This document shows, one piece after another, positions 42,503 through 54,121 of a stretch of 64,000 bases of DNA (its first letter is position 1; each line of letters opens with the position of its first letter). The notes under the pieces are model-generated. The model was not told the DNA's origin and made no database searches. It saw only the letters and a program-made list of their open reading frames with translations. The stretch is taken from assembly GCA_010909165.1 (NCBI GenBank), contig MU008199.1:62001-126000 (forward strand), in the 5' to 3' direction. This stretch comes from Anthoceros angustus. Its lineage: Eukaryota > Streptophyta > Anthocerotopsida > Anthocerotales > Anthocerotaceae. The translations under genes were made by a program, and so were the position numbers.

Positions 42503-44775
42503 TCACTTTGCCTTCTTCCCCTTCTTTTTCTTCTTGTCCTTGTCCTTGTCCGGCTCCTCTGGATCCGGGATCAAGACGTGCTGGATAAAATGCTCGAAGT
42601 AAAGAGTTCGAGTTTCCCAATACCTCTTCTTCGTCACCATGGTTGTGTCCACGCGTCCTTCCAACACCCACCCCACTGTGGCTCCCTCCCTTTCTTTAGG
42701 AAACCTCCACTTCAACCCTTCTGAATATTCGTCCTGTGAAAACAAGACGCTCCCATCGCTGGCGAAAGGAAGCCCAAGTAAAGGGTTTGAAGGGGGCCTC
42801 CGACCGAACCGAACGGGGGAGGTCTTCTTGTCAGCGAGTTTAGGGTTAAGGCGATCGAAAGGCTTCCCTTGCCAACTTGTGAGAGTCCAATTAAAGCTGC
42901 CTCCATTCTCTCGGTCCTCGAGTTGCTCAAAATCCCAAGGTCTGCTGCTGACAGCCAGGTAAGCCCCGGTCACAGCCCCAGCTCCAATAAGACCTTGCAC
43001 CTGCCAAAGCACACGCAAGACACTTGCGTGAGAGATAATCCTGGCGAGAATCCTTTCTAACGCGCTGGATGTCACCTTACCGTGTTGCTGACTCCCAAGC
43101 CCACAGCAAATGCCAAGTGCTCGTTCATGTTGATCTTGAACGTCTGGTTATTAGAAGACTTGTTGACGCTGAACAGAGATGCATGCTCCTGCGATGTCAC
43201 AAAAATCGATAGGGCAGACGGAAAGTGCCCAATACAATCTCCATCCCATGATGCATTTGCCACGCGGCACATGATGTTGCCAATGTTCATCGTCACCTCC
43301 AGGAAGAAAGGTGTGGACACTACGGAGACCATCAACTGGCCTTCCAATTCAACCCTCTCCCGAGACAGCAGCTTTAGGACACTGGATGGCTTCCTCATCT
43401 CCTGGCCTCCCGAGTTTAACTGCGGGAAGAAGAGACAATTCAGAGCTGAACGTCAGTCGGTTCATACTGCGACATTGGTAGCTGTCAACATTCATGACTG
43501 GTCAGCTTCCGTGAATACCTGCGAGCCTTTCCTCCGCAAAGTAGCGATGGGAGCTTCCACGTCAAAAGTCCACACCCCTTGTCCCCACTCTTCAATGGTG
43601 GAGTGCCGCTGAATGTACCACAATGCATGCAACATATCCATGCTTCGCTCACCGCATTTGCCCTGAAAGCCGCGTAGCTCGGCCTCATACCTTGTCTGCT
43701 CTACCCTCAACAAGAAACAAGAACAGCAAATGTCAGAGAACGCCTATCTGCACAAGGCTGATCATGAACGCAGTAGTGTCACGCAGTAGGTCTTGAGACT
43801 TACCAGGATATCGGCCATGGACTTGTTGATGAGCTGCCTCAGATTTTTTAGGACATCAGCCATCGTGGTGAGCTCTAAGTCGTCCTCCATCCCCACATTA
43901 TCATCCACTGCAGAGCGATCAACCTCACCTACCGACTCGCCCTCGGAGGTAACCAAGGCCGGAACGGAATCCTTGATGAATTCTTCAAACGGCTCCACAT
44001 TGACAACACACTTCTCCTCCGACCGTGACCGGCGAAGCAAATTCCATTGGGAAATGAGAGGCAGCACACGATTCTGGACGTATCTATCGTAGTCGATCAC
44101 CAATTCTTGCAGCACCGATTGTTTGCTCATCCGATGGCGCTTTGCAAACTTGTCACCTGCAGGCAGCCGAAGGTGCAAAAATCAGATCAACATTCTCGCC
44201 ATTCGTATTGTCAGGCCTGAGCACAACATTACAGAGGAGGGGACAGAGGCACTACCTGCGATGAGAACTGTGATCCAGTTGAAGAAAAGGTTGAAAGTGG
44301 AGCCGATAGCATCGCGAATAAGAGAGCTCCTGCCATCGTCTTGCAGAGCAGATTCATCCATGAGCAACTGCCGCTCCACCAGCGCCAGCAACAAGCCCGG
44401 ATCACGTCTCGAAATCTCCATCGCAGTCCGCGACACAAGCTCCGCTAGGTTAGGACCTTCCATGGAGGCGGGAGTCTTGAGCCGCAACACCTCCCGCAGA
44501 CAGTGACTCTCGTCCATGCCATCTCCTTTAAGGAGAAGGCGGATGTACTGGAACCGCATCCTGGAGCGTGGCGCGGTTTGGATGTGGAAGAGGTGCCCCT
44601 TCCTTGCGGCATGCACCAAGAGAGCCATGAACTTGCCGCTGGACGGACTCCCGGCACCGAGCTCGCGGTCGGCAGGATGCCCCGGCAGGCGAGAGTCATG
44701 GTCCACCTGGAACATGCTCTCCAGCAGGGTGAACTCCTCCCGGAAGGCGCTTCTCAAGGCAATGCTTCCATGCAT
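42503..44775 (-). CDS. Unrecognised family, member C (five exons, 629 residues)
   Basis: Five exons in consistent phase: 44775-44256, 44156-43804, 43698-43519, 43419-43081 and 43000-42503. Junctions fall at the same protein positions as in member A, and exon 4 is exactly 339 bp in both. Shared features are RSRMRFQYIRLLLKG, the hydrophobic segment AIGSTFNLFFNWITVLIAG, WGQGVWTFDVEAP, GHFPSALSIFVTS, NEHLAFAVGLGVS at the Gly-rich position, WQGKPFDR, VRFGRRPPSN, WRFPKEREG, VDTTMVTKKRYWETR, LIPDPEEPD and a lysine tail (KDKDKKKKKGKKAK). Exon 2 has an acidic insert of about 45 residues that A lacks. The Gly-rich stretch is weaker than in A and B. The acceptor before exon 3 (tagag|cag) is unusual. The function is unknown to me. 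Confidence 0.84.
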
Positions 44776-46043
44776 TGTTGCGTCTGCGTGCTGCTGGATG
44801 CAGGTGCTTCGGTTTCCTCGAATCCTGGAACATGACCACAATGGCATGGCTCACGCTCCAATTCCAGTGATGCTAATCAGCGCTGCTGTGTACGGGCTAC
44901 GAGAAGTGCCTGACAGCTGAAAGCTTAAGGTTGTGATCCATTGCAGGTCTCCAGGACAAGGCAGCGGAAGAAGATGCAGATCGTGGGACGCAACGCACAA
45001 CCGGATATCATCAATTCAAGCTTCCGACGTGGAACCCAGCTTCTGAAGCAAGTACACACCTGATTCCAAGCCAACTCTAACCCAGCCCACACTCCTAGCC
45101 TGTCGGAGCAAAATCGGGGGCTGCAAATGCGTCAAACCAGGATTCAAGATTCAAGATTCAAGATTCGACATCCAGTCGGGAATCTGCGATGTGGACAATT
45201 TGAGGCTGGAGGTCTGCACTTGCTGGCACTTAGAGTGGAGTACCGCCCTGAATGCTCGGCTCGTGTGCTTGCTTCCGTGGCTTCCTGAACATTTTTGCAA
45301 CAATTCCTCCCCTTTTGTGCAATTACAGGTCGTGTCGGGCTGCTGCCTGTTGGTATGTCAACGAACTGGCAGACTCAAGTCAGTGGCCAGCTAGCTCCCC
45401 TGTGAGCATTCGCCGCGTGTTCATGTCTATCTAGTGTCGACGCTATCCGAGTTCACATCTTTGAGATCCCTTTGACAGCTTCGACCAATATTGGGTGCCT
45501 GAGGTCGTAACTGCTGCTGCAACATCGTGTCTGGATGCTTCGACCCTTCTTCCTACAGAAAGGGCGTAAATCCAGTGGGCTGGACCACAGGCACTGGCAG
45601 TGCGGGCTGATGTTCGGTCATTAGGGCTTGACCATGATCTTGTAAGTGCCATGGTTGCTTCTAGTGATGGCAGCGGACAACCTTTCACAGGCTTGTTCAC
45701 CTCATCAGGCTTCCAATGTGCTGTAAAACCTGACATCCTAAAGTGCATCAGGCTGGAAGGTTACTTCAGACACCACCGGTCATCCTGGTGTCGTCTTGGG
45801 CTGAGACAATGGGTAGCCTTGATGTAGTGATGTGCTGTTGCTGCGCTGTGCTACACTCCGTTCCTCGTACACACGGACTGACTGTGGCACAACCGAACCG
45901 ACAGAAGTGGGACGACGAACAGAACGAAGACGTCCATTAGTAGTGTTTGGAGACTATGAATTTAGAACTCAGTACACCTCTAACGAGGCTGTTAGTGGTA
46001 AGTGCATCAATTTTGCTCCATGTCCAGGGAGTTTTGCATGTGG
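44776..46043. other. Spacer between family gene C and EB1
   Basis: Holds the gene C promoter (44776 onward) and the EB1 3' flank. A short run 'gattcaagattcaagattca' occurs near 45142. No G-box array like that of gene A was noticed. No gene seen. Confidence 0.55.
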
Positions 46044-48027
46044 CTATTGCATCCTGGCAGGAGACAGTGACCGCAGAAAGTCTCCGCTTGCGGATATCCG
46101 TCTCTGGCGAGGTGAGAGGCAGGAGGCAACCATGTCTTCATCAGGAGGTAGAACAGATTTTCGCTTCACATCACGCTTTGCCCTTGCCGGGGACATGCAG
46201 TCGCTCAGTCTGTCCATGTCTTCACCTTGCTGCTGACCTCCTCCCAAAGGGGATTGGGAAAGTATTCTCTGGGCTTCTGTGATCACATACGGGCTGTCGT
46301 CTGACGCATACAGGATTCTTTGCACGGCCTGAACCACCTGCACACAGTCTCAGCAAAAGATACTCTGGAGGAGTCAAGAGTTGCTTACGGTTTACTCTAC
46401 AAACTTCATGATCTGCTCATGAGGGCTAGGCTGAGTGCAGTCACTTGATTCACGTTCTTGTTGCTTGAATCAAACAAGAAAACACCTTAGTTTGCGTGGC
46501 TTACCGGTAATTGGGTGATATCAGAGCTCTGGCAAAGAATCTCTATATCACGAAGCTTGGCGAAGTAGAAGTCACGCTCCTTCTCCAGACTGTCGACAGA
46601 GAGCTTCAACTCCGTGATCTGCAGATCCCACTCAAGGGCTATGATAAGGAAATACGCTGCGAGACAAGGATTGTCAGTTGACATGGTGGGTTCGGTAGGC
46701 CCATACTTGCTCATTCAGGGCCTGCATTTGGGCAGGAGCTAGGGCTGAATGTGGTATCAGAGCGGGCTTTGCAGTTTTGGTTGCTGCACAGGGTCGAGAC
46801 AGTCACAGTCAGAAAAACTTTACGCTGGAAGGCATCCGGACTACCGTGCAAATCAGTAGACTGTATACGGACCAGCAGTAGCTTCGGTTCGACGAAGCGA
46901 AGACGAAGGAGTCCCAGGTCTGCTCGCTGTCGAGGCAATTTTTCCTGACGCTGCTGACGGTGCACTGGGTGCAGCTGTCCTCTTGTTCACTTCCTTGCCT
47001 CCTTTGCATCCTTCTCTTCTCTCAGAAGCACTGTAACTGTCCGGCACAAACAATTTTCAGCTGTCAGTGGACATGGACATACAGTAGCTAGCCACCCGGC
47101 TAAAACATGTCCTAAAGCTCCAAGTGGTGGCAAAACCTTGGGAAGACGCCCCCATTTATTGAATCGCAGTATCGCTTCATCCACTGCATGAATTCCAGGT
47201 TATCCAGCGGCCGACCTTTCACAAGCTTGTTCACCTCGATGTGCTGCGAAACCAGACACACCCACTGCTGTCAACTTTCCACAGCGGAATGGACAACCTC
47301 CACACTACTTCTTCTCTTCTTCCACATCTTGAATGCCTGAAACCTAACCTTAGAGATCTTGAGCTTGTTGAACACATCTTGAAGCACTTTATAGTTCTGA
47401 ATCATCTCGTACTCCGACTTGGCGTCGAAATTCACCTGTCCAACAAGGCACCGGTGAGCACTGCCTCTCTCCACAAACTCAGAAAACGAAGATCGTACAA
47501 ACAAATACCTTGTGCATAGGCACAACCCCTGGATGTGTGGCATCCATCAACTGGCAGGAAACAGCTCCGGAAGCGGACTGCAACAACAGATCACACATCA
47601 CTAGGTGAGCAGGACAACCCTAACACCCCAAAACACCACAACGCGCCCTCTCAACACACATTCCACCCACCCTGGCAAATGCAAAGCAGCACGCAGAACC
47701 CAATTCACATCTCCCCAACTCAACCGAGCCCAAATCTGCAACACAATACAGCAAACACAAATGCCAAATGCCTCCCGCACAACGCCAAATGCCTCCAGCA
47801 CAAATGTGCGCCAGCCACGCATTGCCAAGACGGAATGCCGCACTCCAGCCCATCACCAAATGCAAATGCAGATGAAACAGAGACCGGGCAAGACAACAAG
47901 GGTCGAGCTCACGCACCTCCTCAACCTTGGTGAGGCTGAGCTGGAGCGTGGAGTTGATCCAGGACAGGATCTCCCCTCGGCCCACGAAGTACGCGGAGTC
48001 CATCATGCCGATGCTTGAGGCCGCCAT
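46044..48027 (-). CDS. EB1: Microtubule plus-end tracking protein EB1, EB1c-like
   Basis: EB1 binds growing microtubule ends and recruits partners. Eight exons in consistent phase: 48027-47917, 47577-47509, 47435-47349, 47243-47137, 47036-46873, 46783-46707, 46618-46505 and 46337-46044, about 340 residues. The calponin-homology domain covers roughly residues 14-115 ([58 protein letters not shown]). A Ser/Ala/Arg linker and a coiled coil follow, then the EB-homology motif [20 protein letters not shown]. The C-terminus is a basic tail ([24 protein letters not shown]) with no acidic EEY-type ending, as in plant EB1c, which is nuclear until mitosis. The repeated SPxR/SPAR sites could be phosphorylated. 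The linker exons 5-6 are less certain than the rest. Confidence 0.92.
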
Positions 48028-48586
48028 GGCGCTCTGGGGGGACCCTGAGCCGCGAAGGAGACGATCTGGAAAACCCTGGATTGCGAAGAACGTGGGACGC
48101 GCAAGGAGCCAAGGAACTGTGGCCTCTCCAGCTCGCAATAGGGAAACTACAGCAGCCACTGCGTGCGCCCTGGAGAACAGGAAGCCTGGCCCGGCAGGCG
48201 AGGCGAGCCAATTTGAAAAAGGACGAGGAGGGGGAAAGAAAACGAGAGCCGTTGCCGGGCGCACGCCCACTTCAACTGATCCGCTTTCAAAGCACGCAGT
48301 CCAATTTAAAAATTCCACCCAAAACTAGTCTAAAAGTCTAACCATACCCTCCTTCCAAGTTCCAAGTTCCTTCCCTGCTGTTAGGTAACTAAGAGCATAA
48401 CTAGCTAGATTTCTCTTATGACTAGCCACCTAATGAGACTAGCTAGCTAAAGACTACTTACCTAACTCGGATGGGAAACCTAGGTGATGTACATACTTGC
48501 CATTGTGTCGGCGTTCAGACGCGAATCCGGTCGCACCTGGTTTTGGCGTGTGCGTGGCCGATGACCGGAGTGCCTCGAAGACCTCG
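48028..48586. other. Divergent intergenic region, EB1 and G-patch gene
   Basis: A 559-bp head-to-head spacer. 48400-48470 contains 'actagccacctaatgagact' and 'agctagctaaagactac' words with local palindromes (ctagctag). It likely holds both promoters. Confidence 0.6.
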
Positions 48587-50395
48587 ATGACAGCGCCGTT
48601 GCGAGGGATTGGGATGGATTCGGGGAGGTGGTTTGCGGGTGCTGGTGCCGGTGGCGGCGGTGATCAGGGCGCACTGGCTCAGGAGAGGCGGCTGAAGGAG
48701 CGGGAACAGGTGAGTGCTCATGGTGGTTGTATGGATTCAATTGACATGCATTTTGTGAAGTGTTGTGTTGTGTTGTGATGTGATGTGAAGTGGGAGCGGC
48801 TAATGTGGGTTTGTGGGTGCTCTGGATTCTGGAACGGCAGGCCTTCGAGGACTCCCTGGCTGACGATCTATGGCATGAGTTCTCGTTGCCGATTGGGCAT
48901 AGGCCGACTGAGAATCTGGACACGGATGGGCTAGAGCAGGCGTCTGTGAACACGCAGCTGTCCTCTTCGAATGTCGGGTTTAAGTTGCTGCAGAAGATGG
49001 GGTGGAAGGGGAAGGGGCTTGGGAAGGACGAGCAAGGTAGGTTTTTTTCCGGTTTAGGTTATGGGTTTGGGGGCTGGGGTGTGGCTGACCTGGGGTGGTG
49101 CAGGAATTGTGGAACCGATAAAGGCTGGGATGCGCGACCCGAAGCTAGGGTTGGGGAAGCAAGAGCAGGACGATTTTTACACAGCCGAACAGAATGTGCA
49201 CCGGAAGAAGCTGGAGGTGGAGCTGGAAGAGACGGAAGAGAAAACCAAGAAACGTGAGGTGTGTTACAAAATACGAGCTAGCCTGCACCTGTACCTGATA
49301 TCAGTCTATGGTCGAGATCGTGTAGGTGCAGTGGGCATTGCTAAGCTCTTTGTGTGTGCTCACCGACGCTTGGCCATTTTCTAATGGCTGGCTGGTTTTG
49401 CCCTCTGATCGTACGCATCTAAGGAGCAGGCAGCTGTAGGCTATGAGAATGTCGTTTTGGTGAAGGGAATGCCTGGAAAGGGAGTGTATCCTCTGAGGTT
49501 TACTACCTGTTTCCAAGGTATCCCGCAAGTTTTAGTGTGGGTTTTATTACCCTGCTGGCTTCTTCCGGCTGCTCCGTGCATATGAACATTCAGGTGGTGG
49601 CTGAGCGTGAGCAAAAAATCCAAGAAGAAGTGAAAGAGATTCGTAAGGTGTTCTACTGTGAGCTGTGCAACAAGCAGTACAAATTGGCCATGGAGTTCGA
49701 GACGCACCTGAGCTCCTACGACCACAATCATAGAAAGGTAAGAGTCTCTCCGCTCATGCCCAAGTCCCATTTCTTTTCCTGTGTGCAAGTCACTCTCACC
49801 CTGGGGAGAACCAACACCTGCAATCTGTCTTTGGCTGCAGCGTTTCAAGGAGATGAAGGAATCACAATCAACTCGCAGCCGGGAAGATCGGGAAAAGCGA
49901 GAGCAACTTCGACAGGAAAAGGAGATGGCTCGCTTTGCCCAACTGTATACCTCACTCTCGTCACGTTCTTGAATTTCCTTTCGTCCCACCGTTCAGACCC
50001 CTTTGTCACAGTATTTCTTGAGAATGGCAGAGCTGAAGCCCAACGACAGCAGCAGCAACAAGAGCAAGACGCGAGGACAGTATCAGGGGCAGCTGCTGCT
50101 GCAGCTACTGCCTCGGATGCACCTGCAGCAGCAGTCCCATCTGCTGTGGGCATTGCTGCTCCTGACCAACGAGGCTCTCTAAAGTTCGGATTTGGCTCTA
50201 GACCTGTGGCCTCCAAGGTAATCGCTTACTTTCTCAGCATCCCTGCAGAGTTTAAAGTGTTCCCAGCCTAGCTTTCCTTCACTAAACCTGTGCTTCGCCC
50301 GGCTGTAGATGTCCTTCGGTGCCACTTTGAAGAAGACCAAAGTGACAGGCAAAGTTGCCGCCGTGTTCCAAAACGACAGCGACGAAGACGCATAG
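48587..50395 (+). CDS. G-patch and U1-type zinc-finger protein
   Basis: Firm exons: 48587-48709, 48841-49036, 49104-49258, 49594-49737, from 49841 (RFKEMKES) to about 49970, about 50010-50217, and 50309-50395. The G-patch is VGFKLLQKMGWKGKGLGKDE, with GIVEPIKAGMRDPKLGLGK across the next junction. A long charged helix (ELEETEEKTKKRE, AEREQKIQEEVKEIRK) leads into a C2H2 U1-like finger, VFYCELCNKQYKLAMEFETH, then LSSYDHNH. A Lys/Glu-rich helix and a Gln/Ala-rich stretch follow. The C-terminus is MSFGATLKKTKVT...FQNDSDEDA. The same order is found in plant D111/G-patch proteins. G-patch proteins usually activate DEAH helicases in RNA processing, so a splicing-related nuclear role is inferred. The junction between about 49945 and 50020 could not be settled. 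A start at 48614 is also possible. Confidence 0.87.
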
Positions 50396-50803
50396 CTGCT
50401 ATCATGTCTCCAAGGCTGTAATACCCATCAGTCCAATTATGTACTCCTAAGCAGGACTGAAGCCTGTACTACTGGAAGTTGATGTCGAATTCCTTTTGTA
50501 CCAAAACTGTTCTGTAAGAGATGGACAAGCAAGCTGGAACTGTTCACTCTTCACTCTTGGAAATATGGATGTCTGGCCTCAAGACCATCACATCCTTTTA
50601 CTCCCATGGGTTTATTTGTTTCTCAGTAAACCAGCTGCAAAGCAAAGGATAAGCAGTCAAGCCAGGAACTACCTAACCGCAAACCGAGCCTGAGCCTCGG
50701 GCCGCGTCTATCCACAACGAACTGCCCATCACTGACCCGCCCAGCCCCGGAGCCCGCCGCGTCTCGAGACGCCAGACGGACTGCAGCCGTGCGAGGCGAA
50801 GCC
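50396..50803. other. Short intergenic region before CSP41a
   Basis: Contains the G-patch gene 3' flank and the CSP41a promoter. GC rises sharply after 50690. No gene seen. Confidence 0.6.
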
Positions 50804-52518
50804 ATGGCAGCGGCAATCGCAATGCAGGGAGCTGTCGTAGGCCTGGCCTCCTCCTCCTGTTCCTCAGCAGCTCAGAAATGCAGGCCCGCCCTGGCCGCGG
50901 CCCTCAGGACTGACGCCAAGTCTTCCAAGGCACAGCTGCATTTGGCATCTTCTTCCGCAATCTGGGCGGACTTCCACCTCTCCCAGCCTCTGGCAGTTTC
51001 CGGCAGGGCAGACAGGAGAGCAGTCGGGGCCAGGGCTGCTGCGGAAGCCGCGGGATCCAAGAAGGTGCTGATCATCAACACGGATGGCGGGGGCCACGCT
51101 GTCATCGCTGCTTGGACTGCCAAGGAGCTCCAGGAGCTCGGCCACTCGGTCACAATCCTGACCGTAGGAGAGGAGGGATCCAGCAAGATGAAGAAGCTTC
51201 CCTACAGCGAGTATGGCGTGAGTTCACCACTTTGTTCTTGTGTTCTGCTGCCTGCATTCTGCTGTTGAAATTGCAGCGTACGGTTGTCGTGACTGAGGCT
51301 GGCAATGCGCTTTCGTGTGATGAAGAAACTCCGTGAGCTCGGAGTGCGAACCATCTGGGGGAATCCAGCAGACGTTGCCGCTGCCGTTGGAACGGCTACC
51401 TTCGACGTGTTGCTTGAGAACAATGGCAAAGACCTGGACAGTGTGAAGTACGTTGTCAGATTGGTTACAATTGTGTTGAAACTGGAGATATGTTGGAGGA
51501 ATGTGTTTTTGGAAAGGAAATGGTAAGCACTAGGCTGAGCTTTGAGCACTTGCCTGCCCTACTTCAGACCTGCGCTGGACTGGGCACAAGCAAGTGGTGT
51601 GGAGCAATACCTGTTTATCAGTAGTGCTGGCATCTACAAGACGTCTTACGAGCCGCCTCATGTTGAAGGGGTAAGTAAGGTTTTGTCTGGCAGCAGAATT
51701 CCGGACGATCGCATGCATGCAGTCTGGTAACAGTCTTTGATTGCCGCAGGACCCTGTGAAGAGTGACGCAGGCCATGTGAAGGTGGAGGAGTATCTGGGG
51801 CAATCGTCCTTCAAAAGCTGGGCTAGCTTCCGGCCCCAGTACATGATCGGCCACGGTAACAACAAAGAGGCTGAAGAATGGTTCTTTGACAGTAAGTCTC
51901 CACCCCACCCAGCGTTGGCCGACGGAATGTTGTCGGTGACAGAAGTTAAATTGTGCTCATGGACTTGGCGCAGGGATTGTGAGAGATAGACCGGTGCCCA
52001 TTCCAGCCCCTGGGATCCAAGTAACCAACGTTGCTCACGTGAAAGATCTTTCCAGTTTGCTAGTTCTGGCAGTGCAGAAACCCGAAGCTGCAAACAAACA
52101 GATCTTCAACAGTGTTAGTGACCGCGCTGTGACATTCGATGGCCTGGTGCGATTGGCAGCTAAGGCTGTGGGGAAGGAGGCCAAAATCCTCCACTACGAC
52201 CCAAAAGCTGTGGGTGTTGATGAGAAGAAAGCCTTCCTCTACAGAAATCAGGTAACCTAGCTGGCTTCGAGTCTCGCTTAGTTTGTAGCTTGCCTTAGAC
52301 ATTGTCCGAACTTACCACCACTGCTGCTGCTGTTCCTACAACAGCACTTCTACGCAGAGCCCAGGGCTGCCAAGGAGATTCTGGGATGGACAAGCAAGAC
52401 AAATCTTCAGCAGGACCTTGTGGAGCGGTTCCAAGAGTATGTTGCAAGCGGCAGGGACAAGAAAGACTTAACATTTGAGCTGGACGACAAGATCATTGCC
52501 TTCGCCAATAAGCAGTAG
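50804..52518 (+). CDS. CSP41A: Chloroplast stem-loop binding protein of 41 kDa, CSP41a type
   Basis: CSP41 proteins are SDR-like plastid RNA-binding proteins that stabilise or cleave stem-loop RNAs. Six exons in full phase: 50804-51217, 51326-51447, 51568-51670, 51750-51891, 51974-52251 and 52345-52518, about 410 residues. The first 80 residues are Ala/Ser-rich and fit a transit peptide. The NAD-fold start is [20 protein letters not shown]. Conserved blocks are [98 protein letters not shown] and [15 protein letters not shown], ending [13 protein letters not shown]. The exon 2 acceptor (gatgaag|aaactc) was chosen because it restores the family length. Other acceptors upstream run into a stop. 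Confidence 0.94.
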
Positions 52519-52741
52519 GCTGTATCGGAGGCCTGCTGTGATTAAACTCACAACATTGATGTATAACAACAATTTAATTTTACGTCCTTTTATGTACCAA
52601 GATTACGCGCAGTCCTCAAACAGGCTCAAACGCCTTGCGACGCCTTCTGATAAGTTCTCGCGAGCACCCGGGATAGCATGGGTGGTTTAGTGTGTCAAAA
52701 CAAGGAAGGAGGCGAGATGGAAGCATGTACACGACCTTTCG

Positions 52742-54121
52742 TTATTGATGAACCCTAGCTGAAAGGAAAAAAGGCAATGAATGGAGCCATGCATCATCCA
52801 TGCTGTCGAGTTCCAGTTCCATGACTTCGGGGCTCTTCTTGGCCTCGCTTGGGGCGGCGTTGCTAAGGTTGGTATCCTTTTCAGCAAGAGGAATCCTAGG
52901 CTTTTCAGCGGCAGTCTGTTTTTTCCCCTTCTTCGACCGTACATGTTCCTTGTCATCAGGCTTCTCCGATATCAAGGCCAACAACCTCTTCCCTTGAGAC
53001 TGTCCAGTGGAGGAGAGCTTGTCCGAATTCTTGAGGAATTCCTTCAGGTCGGCAGACGTCAAGTACTTGGCATGTCTCTTCACAGGCTCCTCTGCTTCTT
53101 CTGGCTTGCCCATGACATACTGAACTGCGCCCTTTGTCCTGTGTGCCAGCGGGTTGCTGATCTTACCCCCTCGCAGTTCCGCCCGGACGGTTTTGAATTT
53201 TCGTAGAGCTTCCGCCGCGTGGTAAGGACAATTCTCCCCCTGCCTCCTGTCCAGCACCACGTTGCAGGGAGTGCCGTCCTTCCTCGTCCCCTTGCAGACA
53301 CCGTAGTCCAGCGCTGTGCCTATTCTCATCACATGCCCCCGGCTGAAGACACTCAGACTCGCCTCCCTGTTCTCCTGCCTGCTCTTGGCATTGAACACAG
53401 CCACCATGCTCCCCGCCGGATGCTTCCAGTGGTGCGTGTACGCCTCCCCGAACAGGAAGAGCGAGATGACAGTTCCGTCCAAAGAGCTCAGCTTCCACAC
53501 CACATAATTTTTCCCTGCCGAGCTCACCCTAGGATTTGCCTTTTCCGCCACGATGCCTATGGTTGCCCAGGCGCCTTTGATGCTCTCCCGCATCATAGCG
53601 CTCTTGATGCCTTGCAGCCTGAGGAACCTCATCTCCGACAACTTGTCGGCAAGATCCGCAGGAGACACCACCTGGTCCTTGATCCTCAGGCCTGAATGCC
53701 TCTCCACGCATCCTCCACCTACCTGCGCCTGCGAATGCACCACCCGCGCCTTCGCTGCCGCCAGGACAGCTCCAGCTCCAGCTCCAGCCACCACATCCTT
53801 GAATGCCGCCATGCTCACAGGCTGCCTCGTCTTCGGCCGCTCCTCGTCGGAGCAGTATCCGAGAACACGCTCCACTCCGCCATCGCCGAGCACGCTCCCA
53901 TTGCCGCGGCTCGCATCCTCCCTTGCAGGAGACCCGGGCGGAGTCTCAGGCACTCCCCCTGCCTCCATGAGTTCCAGCAGAAGCTCCAAACCGCCATCGC
54001 CATCGCCATCGCCATTGCCACCGCCGTGCTCTCCTTCGCCGACCCCGCCGGCGTCGGCAGCAACATCGTTGCCGCCGGACATGGCGCAAATTCTCGCTCC
54101 GGGTTCCAAAATGCGCATCAA
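52742..54121 (-). CDS. MCM10: MCM10 DNA-replication initiation factor
   Basis: MCM10 binds DNA and activates the MCM helicase at origins. Single exon, 459 residues from 54121, or 446 from the second ATG at 54082. The N-terminal 60 residues are Gly/Asp-rich (GGGNGDGDGDGG). The central OB fold runs from about residue 180 (GAWATIGIVAEKANPR; GKNYVVWKLSSLDGTVISLF). The CCCH zinc finger follows: the cysteines in YGVCKGTRKDGTPCN, then ENCPYHAAEALRK with the last Cys and His. The C-terminal 120 residues are lysine-rich and lack the second zinc-binding domain of animal MCM10, as is usual in plants. The gene ends tail to tail with CSP41a 223 bp away. It is intronless, unlike most neighbours, which could reflect an old retrocopy. 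Confidence 0.9.
   Translation of the reverse strand: MMRILEPGARICAMSGGNDVAADAGGVGEGEHGGGNGDGDGDGGLELLLELMEAGGVPETPPGSPAREDASRGNGSVLGDGGVERVLGYCSDEERPKTRQPVSMAAFKDVVAGAGAGAVLAAAKARVVHSQAQVGGGCVERHSGLRIKDQVVSPADLADKLSEMRFLRLQGIKSAMMRESIKGAWATIGIVAEKANPRVSSAGKNYVVWKLSSLDGTVISLFLFGEAYTHHWKHPAGSMVAVFNAKSRQENREASLSVFSRGHVMRIGTALDYGVCKGTRKDGTPCNVVLDRRQGENCPYHAAEALRKFKTVRAELRGGKISNPLAHRTKGAVQYVMGKPEEAEEPVKRHAKYLTSADLKEFLKNSDKLSSTGQSQGKRLLALISEKPDDKEHVRSKKGKKQTAAEKPRIPLAEKDTNLSNAAPSEAKKSPEVMELELDSMDDAWLHSLPFFLSARVHQ

Noticed and set aside
49424-49517. Extra exon in the G-patch gene (EQAAVGYENVVLVKG)
   Set aside because: Splicing it in breaks phase with the zinc-finger exon. Skipping it gives the continuous helix expected in plant homologues.
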